Shown here piece after piece: positions 1 to 8,373 of a stretch of 22,130 nt of DNA. The notes under the pieces were generated by a model. That model had not been told where the DNA came from, searched no databases, and saw only the letters and a program-made list of their open reading frames with translations. This DNA is from a virus. Location: IMG/VR virus record IMGVR_UViG_3300038655_000116, positions 1-22,130 of that record; one strand, written 5' to 3'. A program made the translations under genes and the position numbers. Position 1 is the first letter of the stretch, and each line of letters opens with the position of its first letter.

Positions 1-1
1 C

Positions 2-643
2 TTTGCCGATCAGGAAAGCTTCGACAGCGATGAGATAGCGGCGCTGCGCCCCCGGATCACGGGAGGGCCGTTGAGGCTGCCGCATCCTGGCGTCGTGTTC
101 GAGGTCAAGGATCGCGACCCGCGGCGCTCCGCCTTGCTCGTCTATGCGCGCCAGTTCGACGATAGAGTCGAAGCGGGCTTCGTCTTCAAGGACAGACCGA
201 GACGGAGATGGACGGACTGCCTGATCCATGCCGTGTTCACCGAGCCCGGGCTGGCAGAAGGCTATCCGAACCCGAAGCTGGGTGAGGAAGAGATCAACAT
301 CTATGGCGAAGTAGCCACGGGCATCGTCTGGCGCGCTCTGACCATCCTGTCCCAGGTGGCCGAGATCAAGCCCCGCACCATCAGCCCCGCGCAGCGCCGC
401 AAATACGCCAAAGCGGGCGTGCGCGGGTGGACATGGCATCAGATCATGATCGATCCGGAGCGGCTGCGCGCCACGAGCGCACCGCAGGGCGGCACGCATG
501 CCGCTCCGCGCTGGCATGTCCGGCGTGGCCATTGGCGGCAGCTTGCCGACGGCCGCCGGGTCTTCGTGCGTCAATGCGAGGTCGGCGATCCCGCGCGCGG
601 CGGCGTGATCAAGGATTACATCGTGAAAGGACAATCGGCATGA
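2..643 (+). CDS. Hypothetical phage protein, 5' end outside window
   Basis: The reading frame is open from base 2, so the true start lies to the left. A TTG at 71 could start a 190-residue protein, but the open upstream codons argue that the gene is simply cut by the window edge. I do not recognise a named domain. The C-terminal part has a basic and aromatic stretch (WHVRRGHWR, then GRRVFV, a Cys, and IKDYIV at the end) that I associate with uncharacterised phage proteins found near replication genes. No signal peptide or membrane segment is visible. Its stop (641-643) overlaps the ATG of the helicase in an ATGA junction, so the two are translationally coupled in one operon. A role in phage DNA replication or recombination is inferred from position only. 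Confidence 0.75.
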   Translation, partial: FADQESFDSDEIAALRPRITGGPLRLPHPGVVFEVKDRDPRRSALLVYARQFDDRVEAGFVFKDRPRRRWTDCLIHAVFTEPGLAEGYPNPKLGEEEINIYGEVATGIVWRALTILSQVAEIKPRTISPAQRRKYAKAGVRGWTWHQIMIDPERLRATSAPQGGTHAAPRWHVRRGHWRQLADGRRVFVRQCEVGDPARGGVIKDYIVKGQSA

Positions 644-1959
644 GCAGCTTCACACCATCGCCCCCGCAGGCTGCGGCCATTCGCGAGATCAGGGACTGGT
701 TCGAGACCCGGACCGACGCGCAACAGGTATTCCGGCTGTTTGGGTATGCCGGGAGTGGGAAAAGCACGGTGCTGAAGTTCGCACTCGACGAGCTTGGCCT
801 CTCCCCCCATCGCAGCGCGAAGGACGGCCCCTGCGTGCCGGGCGTGGTCACCGCCACTTTCACCGGCAAGGCGGCGCTCGTGCTGACGCGCAAGGGCACG
901 CCCGCGCGCACCATCCACAGCCTGATCTATTCGGTGAGCGAGGCGACCGAGGAAGAGGTCGAGGCGGCGGGCAAGCGCCTCCGCGAGGCCGAGGACGCCG
1001 CGCGGCACATGAGCGGGTTCGACCGCACCACGGCCGAGGCCGCGGTCGAGGCGATGCGCCAGGCGCTTTCCGCAATGAAGCACCCGCGGTTTGCGCTGAA
1101 CCCGCAGAGCGACGCGGCCGATGCAAGGCTGATCGTGCTCGACGAGGTCTTGATGGTGGGCGAGGACATGGCGCGCGATCTGATGAGCTTCGGCAAGCCC
1201 ATCCTCGTGCTCGGCGATCCCGGCCAGCTGCCCCCCATCAAGGGCGACGGCGCTTTTACCCGCGACGAGCCGGATGTGATGCTGACCGAGATCCACCGCC
1301 AGGCGGCCGAGAGCGCCATCATCCGCCTCGCCACCATGGCGCGGACCGGCGAGCCCATCGGGTTTGGCGGCTATGACGCCCATGTGGCAAAGATGCGAAA
1401 GGGCGACGTCACGCCCGAACAGGCCCTCCACGGCGGCCAACTCATCTGCGGAATGAACGCGACGCGGCTGCAGATCAACAACGCGATGCGCGCTGCAGCG
1501 GGGCTCGGGAACACATGGCTGCCCACCGGCGCGGCCGAGAAGATCGTCTGCCTGAAGAACCAGAACGACCTCGGGCTCATCAACGGGATGTTCGTGACGC
1601 TGGAGGATATTGTTGACGAGGGCAGCCTATACTTCTCGGCCGTCGTGACGGACGAGGACGGGCAGCGCGTCGGGCCGGTCGATCGCGACGGCCGCCCGGG
1701 TCGCCTGCGCCTCTACAAGGGGCATTTCGAGGACCATGTCGCCTTCGACCGAACCCGCCATGACCGCGACTGGAAAGACAAGAGGCGTCTGACCGAAGCG
1801 ACCTTCGGCTGGGCCATCACGGCGCACAAGGCGCAGGGCTCGCAATGGGAGAACGTGATCGTCTGGGACGACGGGCTGGGCCGCACCGAGCTCGACCGCC
1901 GCCGCTGGCTCTACACCGCCATTACACGCGCGGAGCGCGGCCTCGTCCTGCTGGCGTGA
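640..1959 (+). CDS. ATP-dependent RecD-like DNA helicase (SF1)
   Basis: A 439-residue cytoplasmic helicase expected to unwind DNA during phage replication or recombination. Visible motifs are a Walker A loop GYAGSGKST at residues 35-43 (Lys41), a Walker B-like LIVLDEV around 164-170, a GDPGQLPPI motif at 192-200, and C-terminal UvrD/RecD-type motifs TAHKAQGSQ near 394-402 and YTAITRAE near 425-432. This order fits the AAA_30 plus UvrD_C_2 architecture of RecD2-like phage helicases. The region around residues 100-150 is charged and probably helical. I chose the ATG at 640 because AAGGA lies 9 nt upstream and the start overlaps the preceding stop; a longer frame from 427 is only overlap with the upstream gene. 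The primase gene follows after 8 nt. Confidence 0.9.
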   Translation: MSSFTPSPPQAAAIREIRDWFETRTDAQQVFRLFGYAGSGKSTVLKFALDELGLSPHRSAKDGPCVPGVVTATFTGKAALVLTRKGTPARTIHSLIYSVSEATEEEVEAAGKRLREAEDAARHMSGFDRTTAEAAVEAMRQALSAMKHPRFALNPQSDAADARLIVLDEVLMVGEDMARDLMSFGKPILVLGDPGQLPPIKGDGAFTRDEPDVMLTEIHRQAAESAIIRLATMARTGEPIGFGGYDAHVAKMRKGDVTPEQALHGGQLICGMNATRLQINNAMRAAAGLGNTWLPTGAAEKIVCLKNQNDLGLINGMFVTLEDIVDEGSLYFSAVVTDEDGQRVGPVDRDGRPGRLRLYKGHFEDHVAFDRTRHDRDWKDKRRLTEATFGWAITAHKAQGSQWENVIVWDDGLGRTELDRRRWLYTAITRAERGLVLLA

Positions 1960-1967
1960 GCCCTGCC

Positions 1968-4541
1968 ATGATCGACCTGAACGATGTCTGGGCGCCGCCC
2001 GCCCGCCACGACCTGACCGCGATCAAGGCCCGGCTGGTGGACTCCGCCCGCGACTGGCTGCCGCCGCTCTTTCCCGAGGCGCGGCTGACGCATGATCGCC
2101 GGGCGCTGCGCTGCGCCGATCTCTCCGGACGCCCGCCGCGCGGAGAAGGGTCGTGCATCATTCACCTCGATGGCCCCTATGCAGGGTGGGGCTTCGATTT
2201 TGCCACAGGTGAGCGCGCCGGCCCGGTCGATCTGATCTATCACGGCACAGGCCTGACGGAGGGGCGGCTGTTCGACGAGGCGGCGCGGCTTGCGCATCTG
2301 GAGCATGACGTCGCTCGGCAGCCCCGGCCGACATCTGCGGCGTGTCCCGACCACACTCTGGAAATCCGGCGCATCCTGGACGCGTGCATGCCCCTCGCGG
2401 GAAGCCCAGCCGAAACCTATCTGCAGGCGCGCGGGCTCGGGGATCCGGGCGCACCGGATCTGCTCTATCACCCGGACCTGACCGATTTCGAAGCCCGGCG
2501 TGGCAGGCCCGGCATCGTGGCGATCCCGCGCCTCGTCAGTGGCGAGGCGGTCGGCGGCATTCACCGGACCTACCTGCTCGATGACGGCAGCGCCAAGGCG
2601 CCTGCTGGCAAGAAGATGCTGGGCAAGATCGCCGAGGCGGCCGTGCGGCTGTTCCCACTGCCCGAGGACGGCCATCTCGGCGTCGCGGAAGGCATCGAGA
2701 CGGCGCTCGCGGCCCATGCGCTCTTCGGTATACCGGTCTGGGCGGCGCTGTCGGCCGACGGGCTGGCCCGGTTCAGTTGGCCCGAGGGCGTGAGCCATGT
2801 CACGATCTACGCCGATGCCGGCGATACCGGGCGCCAGGCCGCCGCGACCCTGTCGGATCGATTGAACCTTGCGGACATCCCGAACCGGATCGTGGCCCCG
2901 CTGCATGGTGACGATTTCAACGACGACCTTCTCAATGGCGCAACGTCGGCTGAATATGAACGACCGGCAGTGGCCGAGCCCGGATCCGAATATTCCGAGA
3001 CCGCGACATCCCTCGTGGCCTCCGCCGACGACCCTGACGCGCTGCTCGCAGCGGCCGAGACGCTGACCAACCCGCCCGAGCTCGAGGCGCTCTCCACGCT
3101 GCTGGGGCGCATCGCACTGGCCCGGCTCGACCCTTTGCCGGAGCGCCAGATCCTCGACCGGATCAAATCCACCACGGGCATCGCCGTCTCGATCCTCGGA
3201 AAGCAGCTGACCGAACTTCGGAAGCGGGTGACCGCGACCGGCGATCCGAACGCCCGGATCCCCCAGCCGGTCTGGTTCGGCCGATTGCGCCTCGATCTGT
3301 CCGGCACGCCCGAGCGCAACGAGGCCAATGTCATGATCGCGCTCAACTCCGATCCGGCTTACGCAGGCGCTTTGGCCTTCGACGAGTTCGCGCAGGAGAT
3401 CGTGGTGCGCCAGCCTCTGCCATGGGACAGGGTCGAGACGACCCTTCCACGCGTGTGGGACGATGCCGACGATATCCGCACTGCCGAATGGCTCCAGATC
3501 CGCGGGATCAACGTGGCGCCGGTCGTCGTCAGCCGCGCCGTTGGCGCCGTCGCCCGCGAGTTGCGCATCCACCCCGTCCGTGACTGGCTCGACACCCTGA
3601 CATGGGACGGCACGCCCCGGATCGAGACCTGGACCAGCACCTATCTCGGCGCTGAGCCTACCGCGTTCCACCACACCATCGGTGCGCTCTGGCTGATCTC
3701 GGCCGTCGCCCGTATCTACCGCCCCGGCGTCAAGGCCGACCACATGCTGATCCTCGAGGGGCCGCAGGGCGCGCGCAAATCCACCGCGCTCAAGGTCTTG
3801 TCCGGCGAGGCCTGGTTCACCGACGAACTGCCCGAGCTCGGCTCGAAGGACGCCGCCATCCACATGCAAGGCATCTGGATCGTGGAGATCGCCGAACTCG
3901 ACGCCATCGGCCGCGCCGAGGTCTCGCGCATCAAGGCGTTCCTGACGCGGACCACCGACCGTTTCCGCCCGCCCTATGGTCGCTACACCGTCGAGGTCCC
4001 GCGCCAGTGCGTCTTCGCCGGCACCGTAAACCCCGACACCTACCTGCGCGACGAAACCGGCAATCGCCGCTTCTGGCCGCTCCGCTGCGGGACCATCGAC
4101 ATCGCGGCGCTCGACCGCGACCGCGACCAGCTCTGGGCCGAAGCCGTCCACCGCTTCCGCGACGGCGCGATCTGGTGGATCGAGGACCCAGCGCTGCTGG
4201 CCGAAGCCCGCGCAGCGCAGGACAGCCGCTACCAGTCCGACGCCTGGGACGACCTGATCGAACACTGGCTGACGCACGAGATCCGCACCGTGTCGGACGG
4301 CTTCCCCGACTACGGCAACTCCCGCACCGAGAGCGTGCCGCGTCCGGAGCCGTTGAGGGATGTGGCGGTCGGCGAGATCCTAGAGGAGGCGATCGGGCTC
4401 GAACCCGCGCGCTGGACCCGCGGCGACCAGATGCGCGTCTCGGCCTACCTCAAGGCGAACGGCTGGGAGCGGTACCGACGGCGCGACGAGGGCGGGCGCG
4501 AGGCGCCGCGGGAGTGGCGGTATCGTAGATGTGTTGGGTAG
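1968..4541 (+). CDS. Toprim-VirE primase/helicase replication protein
   Basis: An 857-residue replication protein that appears to join a primase-like N-terminal half to a VirE/VapE-type P-loop helicase half. The Toprim part shows EGIETA at residues 241-246 and YADAGDTG at about 281-288. The acidic pair is spaced D-x-x-D rather than the more common D-x-D, so the metal site may be unusual. The C-terminal half has Walker A GPQGARKST at 598-606, followed by WIVEIAELD and TVNPDTYLRDETGNRRFWP, the hallmark order of the VirE family. Start ATG 1968 lies 8 nt after the helicase stop with only a weak GTGAG ribosome site, suggesting coupled translation. The stop codon TAG (4539-4541) is the first three bases of the direct repeat flanking the insertion sequence, so the protein is intact. 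It probably primes and unwinds phage DNA. Confidence 0.88.
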   Translation: MIDLNDVWAPPARHDLTAIKARLVDSARDWLPPLFPEARLTHDRRALRCADLSGRPPRGEGSCIIHLDGPYAGWGFDFATGERAGPVDLIYHGTGLTEGRLFDEAARLAHLEHDVARQPRPTSAACPDHTLEIRRILDACMPLAGSPAETYLQARGLGDPGAPDLLYHPDLTDFEARRGRPGIVAIPRLVSGEAVGGIHRTYLLDDGSAKAPAGKKMLGKIAEAAVRLFPLPEDGHLGVAEGIETALAAHALFGIPVWAALSADGLARFSWPEGVSHVTIYADAGDTGRQAAATLSDRLNLADIPNRIVAPLHGDDFNDDLLNGATSAEYERPAVAEPGSEYSETATSLVASADDPDALLAAAETLTNPPELEALSTLLGRIALARLDPLPERQILDRIKSTTGIAVSILGKQLTELRKRVTATGDPNARIPQPVWFGRLRLDLSGTPERNEANVMIALNSDPAYAGALAFDEFAQEIVVRQPLPWDRVETTLPRVWDDADDIRTAEWLQIRGINVAPVVVSRAVGAVARELRIHPVRDWLDTLTWDGTPRIETWTSTYLGAEPTAFHHTIGALWLISAVARIYRPGVKADHMLILEGPQGARKSTALKVLSGEAWFTDELPELGSKDAAIHMQGIWIVEIAELDAIGRAEVSRIKAFLTRTTDRFRPPYGRYTVEVPRQCVFAGTVNPDTYLRDETGNRRFWPLRCGTIDIAALDRDRDQLWAEAVHRFRDGAIWWIEDPALLAEARAAQDSRYQSDAWDDLIEHWLTHEIRTVSDGFPDYGNSRTESVPRPEPLRDVAVGEILEEAIGLEPARWTRGDQMRVSAYLKANGWERYRRRDEGGREAPREWRYRRCVG

Positions 4542-4545
4542 ACTC
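4539..4545. repeat. Left copy of 7-bp IS target duplication (TAGACTC)
   Basis: TAGACTC here recurs at 6127-6133 directly outside the other end of the insertion sequence. Identity continues for two more bases (GT), but those overlap the left inverted repeat. The first three bases are the primase stop codon. A 7- to 9-bp duplication is longer than the 2-4 bp usual for many IS5-family members, although some subgroups make 8-9 bp. Confidence 0.75.
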
Positions 4546-4561
4546 GTCGCCCGTGAATTCC
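4546..4561. repeat. IS left terminal inverted repeat
   Basis: GTCGCCCGTGAATTCC pairs imperfectly with the right end of the element at 6110-6126. It lies 4 bases outside the transposase stop codon (4566-4568, minus strand). Confidence 0.7.
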
Positions 4562-4565
4562 TCGA

Positions 4566-5933
4566 TTATGCGGCTACGCGGCGATCAGCTGTTGCGCTGT
4601 ACGGCGTCGTCGGATTGCCGACGTTGTAGAGACGGCAGAGGATCCAGACGAAAAGCAACCTGATCCAGGCTGCCAGGAGCCGCATGTTGTGCCCTGCGGC
4701 GGTCAGGATTGCGTTGATCGCATCGCCTTCGGGTCCGGTGAGGTGGTTCCGTTCGAGGTGTCCGTCTTCCTTCAAATGGCCAATGACCGGCTCAATGGCA
4801 CTTCGTCGTCGCATTTCGCGCCGGATGGTGGGCGAGGTGATGCCGCGTGTGTGGGAGATGGTGATATCGAGGTTGTCACGCTCGATCCTGTGGCCGCGGT
4901 AGCCGCGGTCGACATAGGCGCGGGCAACAGATGTTCCGGTCAGGCGGGCCACCTGATCGATCTGTCCGGCGAGGCTGTGACCATCATAGGGATTGCCGGG
5001 CAGCGCCATGGCCCCGAGCACGAACTGGCCGCCTTTGCAGCGCTCGTTGGTCGTGGCGATCGAGGTCTTGCAGCCGAATTCGTAGCGGGTGCGGGCCTTG
5101 CCTTTCCCGATGCATTCGACCTCCGGCGCGTGGAACGCGTATAGTTTGTCCTTATCGTCTGGCTGCTGCCCAAGGATGCGCTCGGCGCGCTCCAGCACCG
5201 TGGCGAATGCCACCTCCAGCGCCGGGTCCCCGGCGATCTTGCGGCGGATGTCCCGGGTCAATCGTCCCAACCAGGTGCGCATGCTTCTCAACCAGCGCAG
5301 GCCCTGCTTGTGGCCCCGGCCATGCAGCAGCCGGGCAACCTCGCGCCGGGCCCGGGTTGTCAGCCGCAGGAAGGATTGGCGCAGCTTGATCCCGTGGCGC
5401 TTCGCCAGACGGTTCAGCCATTCGATCGACCGCAGGATCAGATGGCTGTCGGTCGGATGTGCCACCGCCTTGGTCTGCACTGTGGTGTCCACCGTGATCC
5501 GTTCCAACTGCCGCTCACTCACAGCCTCGGTTTTTACAGCCACGGCAATGGTTTCGGCCAGCAGCGCCTCCAGATCCTCGGCCCCGATCCGTTGGCGCCA
5601 GCGGGTCATCGAGGAGCGGTCGATCGGCAGCCGGTGCTGGAAAAACGTCTCGCCGCAGAAGGCCTGAAAGTATGGGTTCTCCAGCCAGGTCGCGCAGGTC
5701 TCCTCATCCGACAGACCCTTCATGTGCTTGAGCAAATGGAGCCCTGTCATCAGACGTGTCGGCGACCCACGCCGGCCTTTCCGATCATGGTAATGCGTCC
5801 CGAACGCGTCATCGAACCGGGTCCAGTCGATCAGGCCAGCCAGCTTCAGCAGTTCGTGCCTCGGATCGAGAATGCTCTCCAGAGAACTCCTGAACAGATC
5901 GTCAGGTCGGGCTTCGGGCAGTTTCGGACGCAT
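4566..5933 (-). CDS. IS5-family-like DDE transposase
   Basis: A 455-residue transposase that would cut and join the ends of its own element. It begins MRPKLPE and carries the N-terminal InsH/DUF772-type region (around residues 15-110, including GLHLLKH and NPYFQAFCGE) followed by a DDE catalytic core. The likely catalytic residues are D149 in VDTTVQ, D342 in VDRGYRG and E381 in IEPVIGHLKED. A basic region at about 170-235 separates the first and second Asp. The start at 5933 is preferred over the upstream ATG at 6026 because the family starts at MRPK and the extra 31 residues look random. The ribosome site (CGAG) is weak. No frameshift or stop is seen, so the enzyme should be functional. Confidence 0.92.
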   Translation of the reverse strand: MRPKLPEARPDDLFRSSLESILDPRHELLKLAGLIDWTRFDDAFGTHYHDRKGRRGSPTRLMTGLHLLKHMKGLSDEETCATWLENPYFQAFCGETFFQHRLPIDRSSMTRWRQRIGAEDLEALLAETIAVAVKTEAVSERQLERITVDTTVQTKAVAHPTDSHLILRSIEWLNRLAKRHGIKLRQSFLRLTTRARREVARLLHGRGHKQGLRWLRSMRTWLGRLTRDIRRKIAGDPALEVAFATVLERAERILGQQPDDKDKLYAFHAPEVECIGKGKARTRYEFGCKTSIATTNERCKGGQFVLGAMALPGNPYDGHSLAGQIDQVARLTGTSVARAYVDRGYRGHRIERDNLDITISHTRGITSPTIRREMRRRSAIEPVIGHLKEDGHLERNHLTGPEGDAINAILTAAGHNMRLLAAWIRLLFVWILCRLYNVGNPTTPYSATADRRVAA

Positions 5934-6018
5934 CGCAATCTCGCACGTAGGTGGGGCCTGATCGCAGTGGAGCACGACCGGTTGGCGATGGGAATCCCCT
6001 ACGCGCAAGCGCGTCAGA

Positions 6019-6061
6019 AATCGCAAGGTTTTCGTGGGTATCGACCAGAAACCTTGCGATT
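6019..6061. repeat. Perfect 13-bp inverted repeat upstream of transposase
   Basis: Arms AATCGCAAGGTTT (6019-6031) and AAACCTTGCGATT (6049-6061) enclose 17 bases. The repeat lies inside the insertion sequence, in the leader of the transposase gene. It could form a hairpin in a read-through transcript and limit transposase expression, as leader hairpins do in some other IS elements; that role is inferred. There is no T-tract, so a simple intrinsic terminator is unlikely. AT-rich DNA just upstream (6066-6105) is the probable transposase promoter region; GATAAT at 6073-6068 on the minus strand is the best -10 candidate, but the -35-like CTGACA is 21 bases away. Confidence 0.6.
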
Positions 6062-6109
6062 CCGGATATTATCAAAACTAGAATAAGAATACATTGTCAG
6101 ATGCTTACG

Positions 6110-6126
6110 GGAAAATCACAGGCGAC
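6110..6126. repeat. IS right terminal inverted repeat
   Basis: GGAAAATCACAGGCGAC is the inverted partner of the left end at 4546-4561. The best match is the outer GTCGCC-pyrimidine-GTGA. Confidence 0.7.
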
Positions 6127-6133
6127 TAGACTC
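6127..6133. repeat. Right copy of 7-bp IS target duplication (TAGACTC)
   Basis: It matches 4539-4545 exactly and sits directly next to the right inverted repeat. Confidence 0.75.
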
Positions 6134-6344
6134 GTGATGAGGCGGCAAACGGCGAAAACCGGACCTTGGTCTCGACATCGCTGTATCCCGCTGAGTCTGG
6201 TGGAATGCAGCACTCGCTGCGGACGCCTACCCTTAGGTGGATTGGAGCTGCCAACGTCCTTCTGGGCAAAAGGAGGCAGTCGTCGGATTACAGGCCGGAA
6301 AGTCGATGCAGCCTATCTCGTAGCGCGATCAATCGATGTCAGAA
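6134..6344. other. Non-coding gap between IS and CBASS operon
   Basis: About 210 bases with no convincing gene on either strand. It should hold the 3' end of the CBASS transcript, but I see no strong hairpin with a T-tract. Before the IS arrived this DNA directly followed the primase stop codon. Confidence 0.5.
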
Positions 6345-7244
6345 TTACCGATGACCGCTGTTCCAGTAGCGCCGCACAGCCGCGAGAAACGTCTGATAGT
6401 TCTGCATATTCCAGCAGACATGTGAGCTCTCTCGGATTAACCAGTAGAGATCATTCGCGCAGGACAGTTCGTTTGCATTGCATCGCTCCAGCCAGTACAA
6501 ATAGTCCTCAAAGCTCTGCTGGTATCCTGCAACGAAGTTCTGGTTCGGGACACTCCACAGCATTCCCTCGAGAAAGTATGACGGCGCGACGCCCTTCTTG
6601 AGGAAGCCCTCGTCGACCATTGCGTTGCGCATGTTCTTCAGCACCCGCACGTTCGGCTTAAAACGGTTACTGGTAGCTTGATGCTTAGATGTGCAGTTCT
6701 GCTTATGCTGCCTCGGGAAGTTGACAATCCGGTCCCCGTCAGCAGTGATGAACGATATTCCTATATGATGACGGTTATCCGAAGGCGACCGATACGAGGT
6801 GTACCGATGGTGCTCGATGCAAGCCAAAACGTCTGCGGTGCGTCGATTTCCCTCTCCCGGAACAGCAATTGCTTTTCGACCCGGGGTCACACCGCCGCCG
6901 AAATTCGCCTTCAGCCAAGCGACTACTTCAGATTTGAACTCCGTTAAGCCGTATTTTGCGGGCGAGCGGTTCGCTTCATACGCCTCCTTCTCCGCTGGAT
7001 CGAGACCAGATATGTCGCTGTTGAAGACGTCGGTTAGACAGATCACCACATCCACATCGCTTTCGGAGCCGCGGACGTTCGTGTCGTTCCCATAGGAGCC
7101 CTGCAGGAATACGTCGATCCCGCGTCCTGCATACGGAGCATCAGGATGCTCGAGGACTGACCGTATCGTCTGGTAGGTCGCTGCGGATTGCTGCTGGGAT
7201 CCCACATGGGACCAAGTTTCAAGTTGGTTCTCTGAAATTGCCAT
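6345..7244 (-). CDS. CBASS CD-NTase (cyclic oligonucleotide synthase)
   Basis: A 299-residue nucleotidyltransferase of the cGAS/DncV-like (SMODS) superfamily. It is expected to sense phage infection and make a cyclic nucleotide that switches on the neighbouring phospholipase. The active site is visible as GS at residues 49-50, the acidic pair D63 and D65 in SDVDVV, and a third Asp at D138 in TADVLAC. The later FPRQH...KH...T...FKPNVRVLKNMRN stretch (about 177-207) is also typical of these enzymes. The ATG at 7244 is chosen because GAGGTG lies 5 nt upstream; the in-frame TTG at 7256 is less likely. It begins 8 nt after the CapV-like stop, in the same operon. Clade and product cannot be assigned by eye. 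Its DNA is clearly less GC-rich than the phage genes (32 of 60 bases G or C at 6361-6420, against 46 of 60 at 15001-15060), a sign of separate acquisition. Confidence 0.9.
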   Translation of the reverse strand: MAISENQLETWSHVGSQQQSAATYQTIRSVLEHPDAPYAGRGIDVFLQGSYGNDTNVRGSESDVDVVICLTDVFNSDISGLDPAEKEAYEANRSPAKYGLTEFKSEVVAWLKANFGGGVTPGRKAIAVPGEGNRRTADVLACIEHHRYTSYRSPSDNRHHIGISFITADGDRIVNFPRQHKQNCTSKHQATSNRFKPNVRVLKNMRNAMVDEGFLKKGVAPSYFLEGMLWSVPNQNFVAGYQQSFEDYLYWLERCNANELSCANDLYWLIRESSHVCWNMQNYQTFLAAVRRYWNSGHR

Positions 7245-7252
7245 TTCACACC

Positions 7253-8176
7253 TCAACTAAACAAGACGTCATGAATTTTGTTCTCGTAGCGGCCGAAGGA
7301 CTCGCTGCCCTGTTGACGCAGCAAGTTCAACTTATTCAAGTCATGCTCAAATAGGTCAGTCGCCATTTCCGGTTTGTTGAAATGGTCGCTAACCCGAGCC
7401 GTCGGCACGGTCGCAAACAAGAGCTGGCGCAGTTGATCCATGGACGCCGTATTCACTTCGAGCGTCTTCTGCAGAAGCTGCACCAGCCAGAAGCGGCGTT
7501 TCATGCGTTCGAAGAATGGGTAGCGCGGCTCCGGGTACTGCCCGCAACCTATGCTCAGTACGCGGCACTCAGTCGGTGCGAACCCAAGCGGCCCGGTGGC
7601 ATCAGCCAACGCGTAGAGCGCAGGATTGTTCGCCACATAGCCGCCGTCGAAGAGCTCGACATCGTTACCCGTGCTCGTTTTCACGATCTTGCGCTCGAAG
7701 AACGGGTACGCCGAACAAGACGCTTCCACCGCGTCGGCGAGCGTGCAGCCGAAGCCCGGAACGAATGTAGCGCGCCTGCCGTGTGCCTGGGTCTGCATGC
7801 TCTTGAAGATCATTGGCGTCTCAAGTTGCCACTTCGTAGTCACAACACCAAGGCCAGTGCGAACCGTGTCGAAACCATCCTCTCCGAAGACCTTCTCTCC
7901 TACGGCCCGAAGACGCCGTGTGCGCTCGCGCGGTTTCTTGGCTTGCATGATATGCGGGACGTGCTCCCGATAGAGGCAATGGATTTCTTCGACCGTCTTT
8001 CCGGTAGCCAACAGCGTGGCGATGATCGAGCCGGTACTTGTCCCGAAGATCAAATCGAAGCTCTCGTGAATGGGCTGAGGGAGCACTGCTTCGACCTCGG
8101 CCAGCACTCCGAGGGAATAGAAGCCTTTCGCTCCCCCACCGTCCAAGCTCAAGATCCTGCAAACGCCTTCTTGCAT
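7253..8176 (-). CDS. capV: CapV-like patatin phospholipase, CBASS effector
   Basis: A 307-residue patatin-like phospholipase, the killing arm of a CBASS system. When bound to the cyclic nucleotide made by its partner, such enzymes degrade membrane phospholipids and kill the infected cell before phage release. The sequence shows the oxyanion loop DGGGAKG at residues 12-18, the nucleophile elbow GTSTGS with Ser47, and the catalytic Asp177 in DGGY, so the Ser-Asp dyad is intact. No membrane segment or signal peptide is seen. The ATG at 8176 is chosen because TTGGAG stands 10 nt upstream and the family begins just before RILSLDGGG; an open frame back to 8530 runs through non-coding repeats. It is the first gene of the two-gene operon. 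No ubiquitin-like Cap2/Cap3 or HORMA/TRIP13 genes are present, so this is a minimal type I layout. Confidence 0.9.
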   Translation of the reverse strand: MQEGVCRILSLDGGGAKGFYSLGVLAEVEAVLPQPIHESFDLIFGTSTGSIIATLLATGKTVEEIHCLYREHVPHIMQAKKPRERTRRLRAVGEKVFGEDGFDTVRTGLGVVTTKWQLETPMIFKSMQTQAHGRRATFVPGFGCTLADAVEASCSAYPFFERKIVKTSTGNDVELFDGGYVANNPALYALADATGPLGFAPTECRVLSIGCGQYPEPRYPFFERMKRRFWLVQLLQKTLEVNTASMDQLRQLLFATVPTARVSDHFNKPEMATDLFEHDLNKLNLLRQQGSESFGRYENKIHDVLFS

Positions 8177-8373
8177 CGGAAGCACGCTCCAAGTGATACC
8201 CAGATATAGTGGATTGTGCGCAGGTCGTATGCAAGAGTTAGCGGTGCATCGTCGAATGGCTGTTCTGTGATGCTGTGCCAGGCGAGTTCGTTTTCGCAAC
8301 CAACGGCCGCTCCGCGACCTTCGTCCGCATCCTCTGTTTATCTGAAGCTGCTTGGCAATATTCATGGCGTTCT

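Larger units (their letters stand above)
4546..6126 (-). mobile_element. Complete IS5-like insertion sequence, about 1.58 kb
   Basis: The element holds one transposase gene on the minus strand and ends in imperfect inverted repeats. The left end reads GTCGCCCGTGAATTCC and the right end, read inward on the other strand, GTCGCCTGTGATTTTCC; ten of the first eleven bases agree. TAGACTC flanks both sides as a probable target duplication. Intact ends, an intact transposase and a perfect duplication point to a fairly recent insertion. The undisturbed order would be the primase stop codon running straight into GTGATGAGG at 6134. The family is assigned from the transposase sequence; the exact named element cannot be told without a database search. 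Confidence 0.85.

Noticed and set aside
1911-4277. 788-codon open frame on the minus strand
   Set aside because: It lies antisense to the Toprim-VirE gene. Its translation shows no domain, and its length follows from high GC at third codon positions on the other strand.
5310-6086. 258-codon plus-strand frame in the insertion sequence
   Set aside because: It is antisense to the transposase, which has intact DDE residues.
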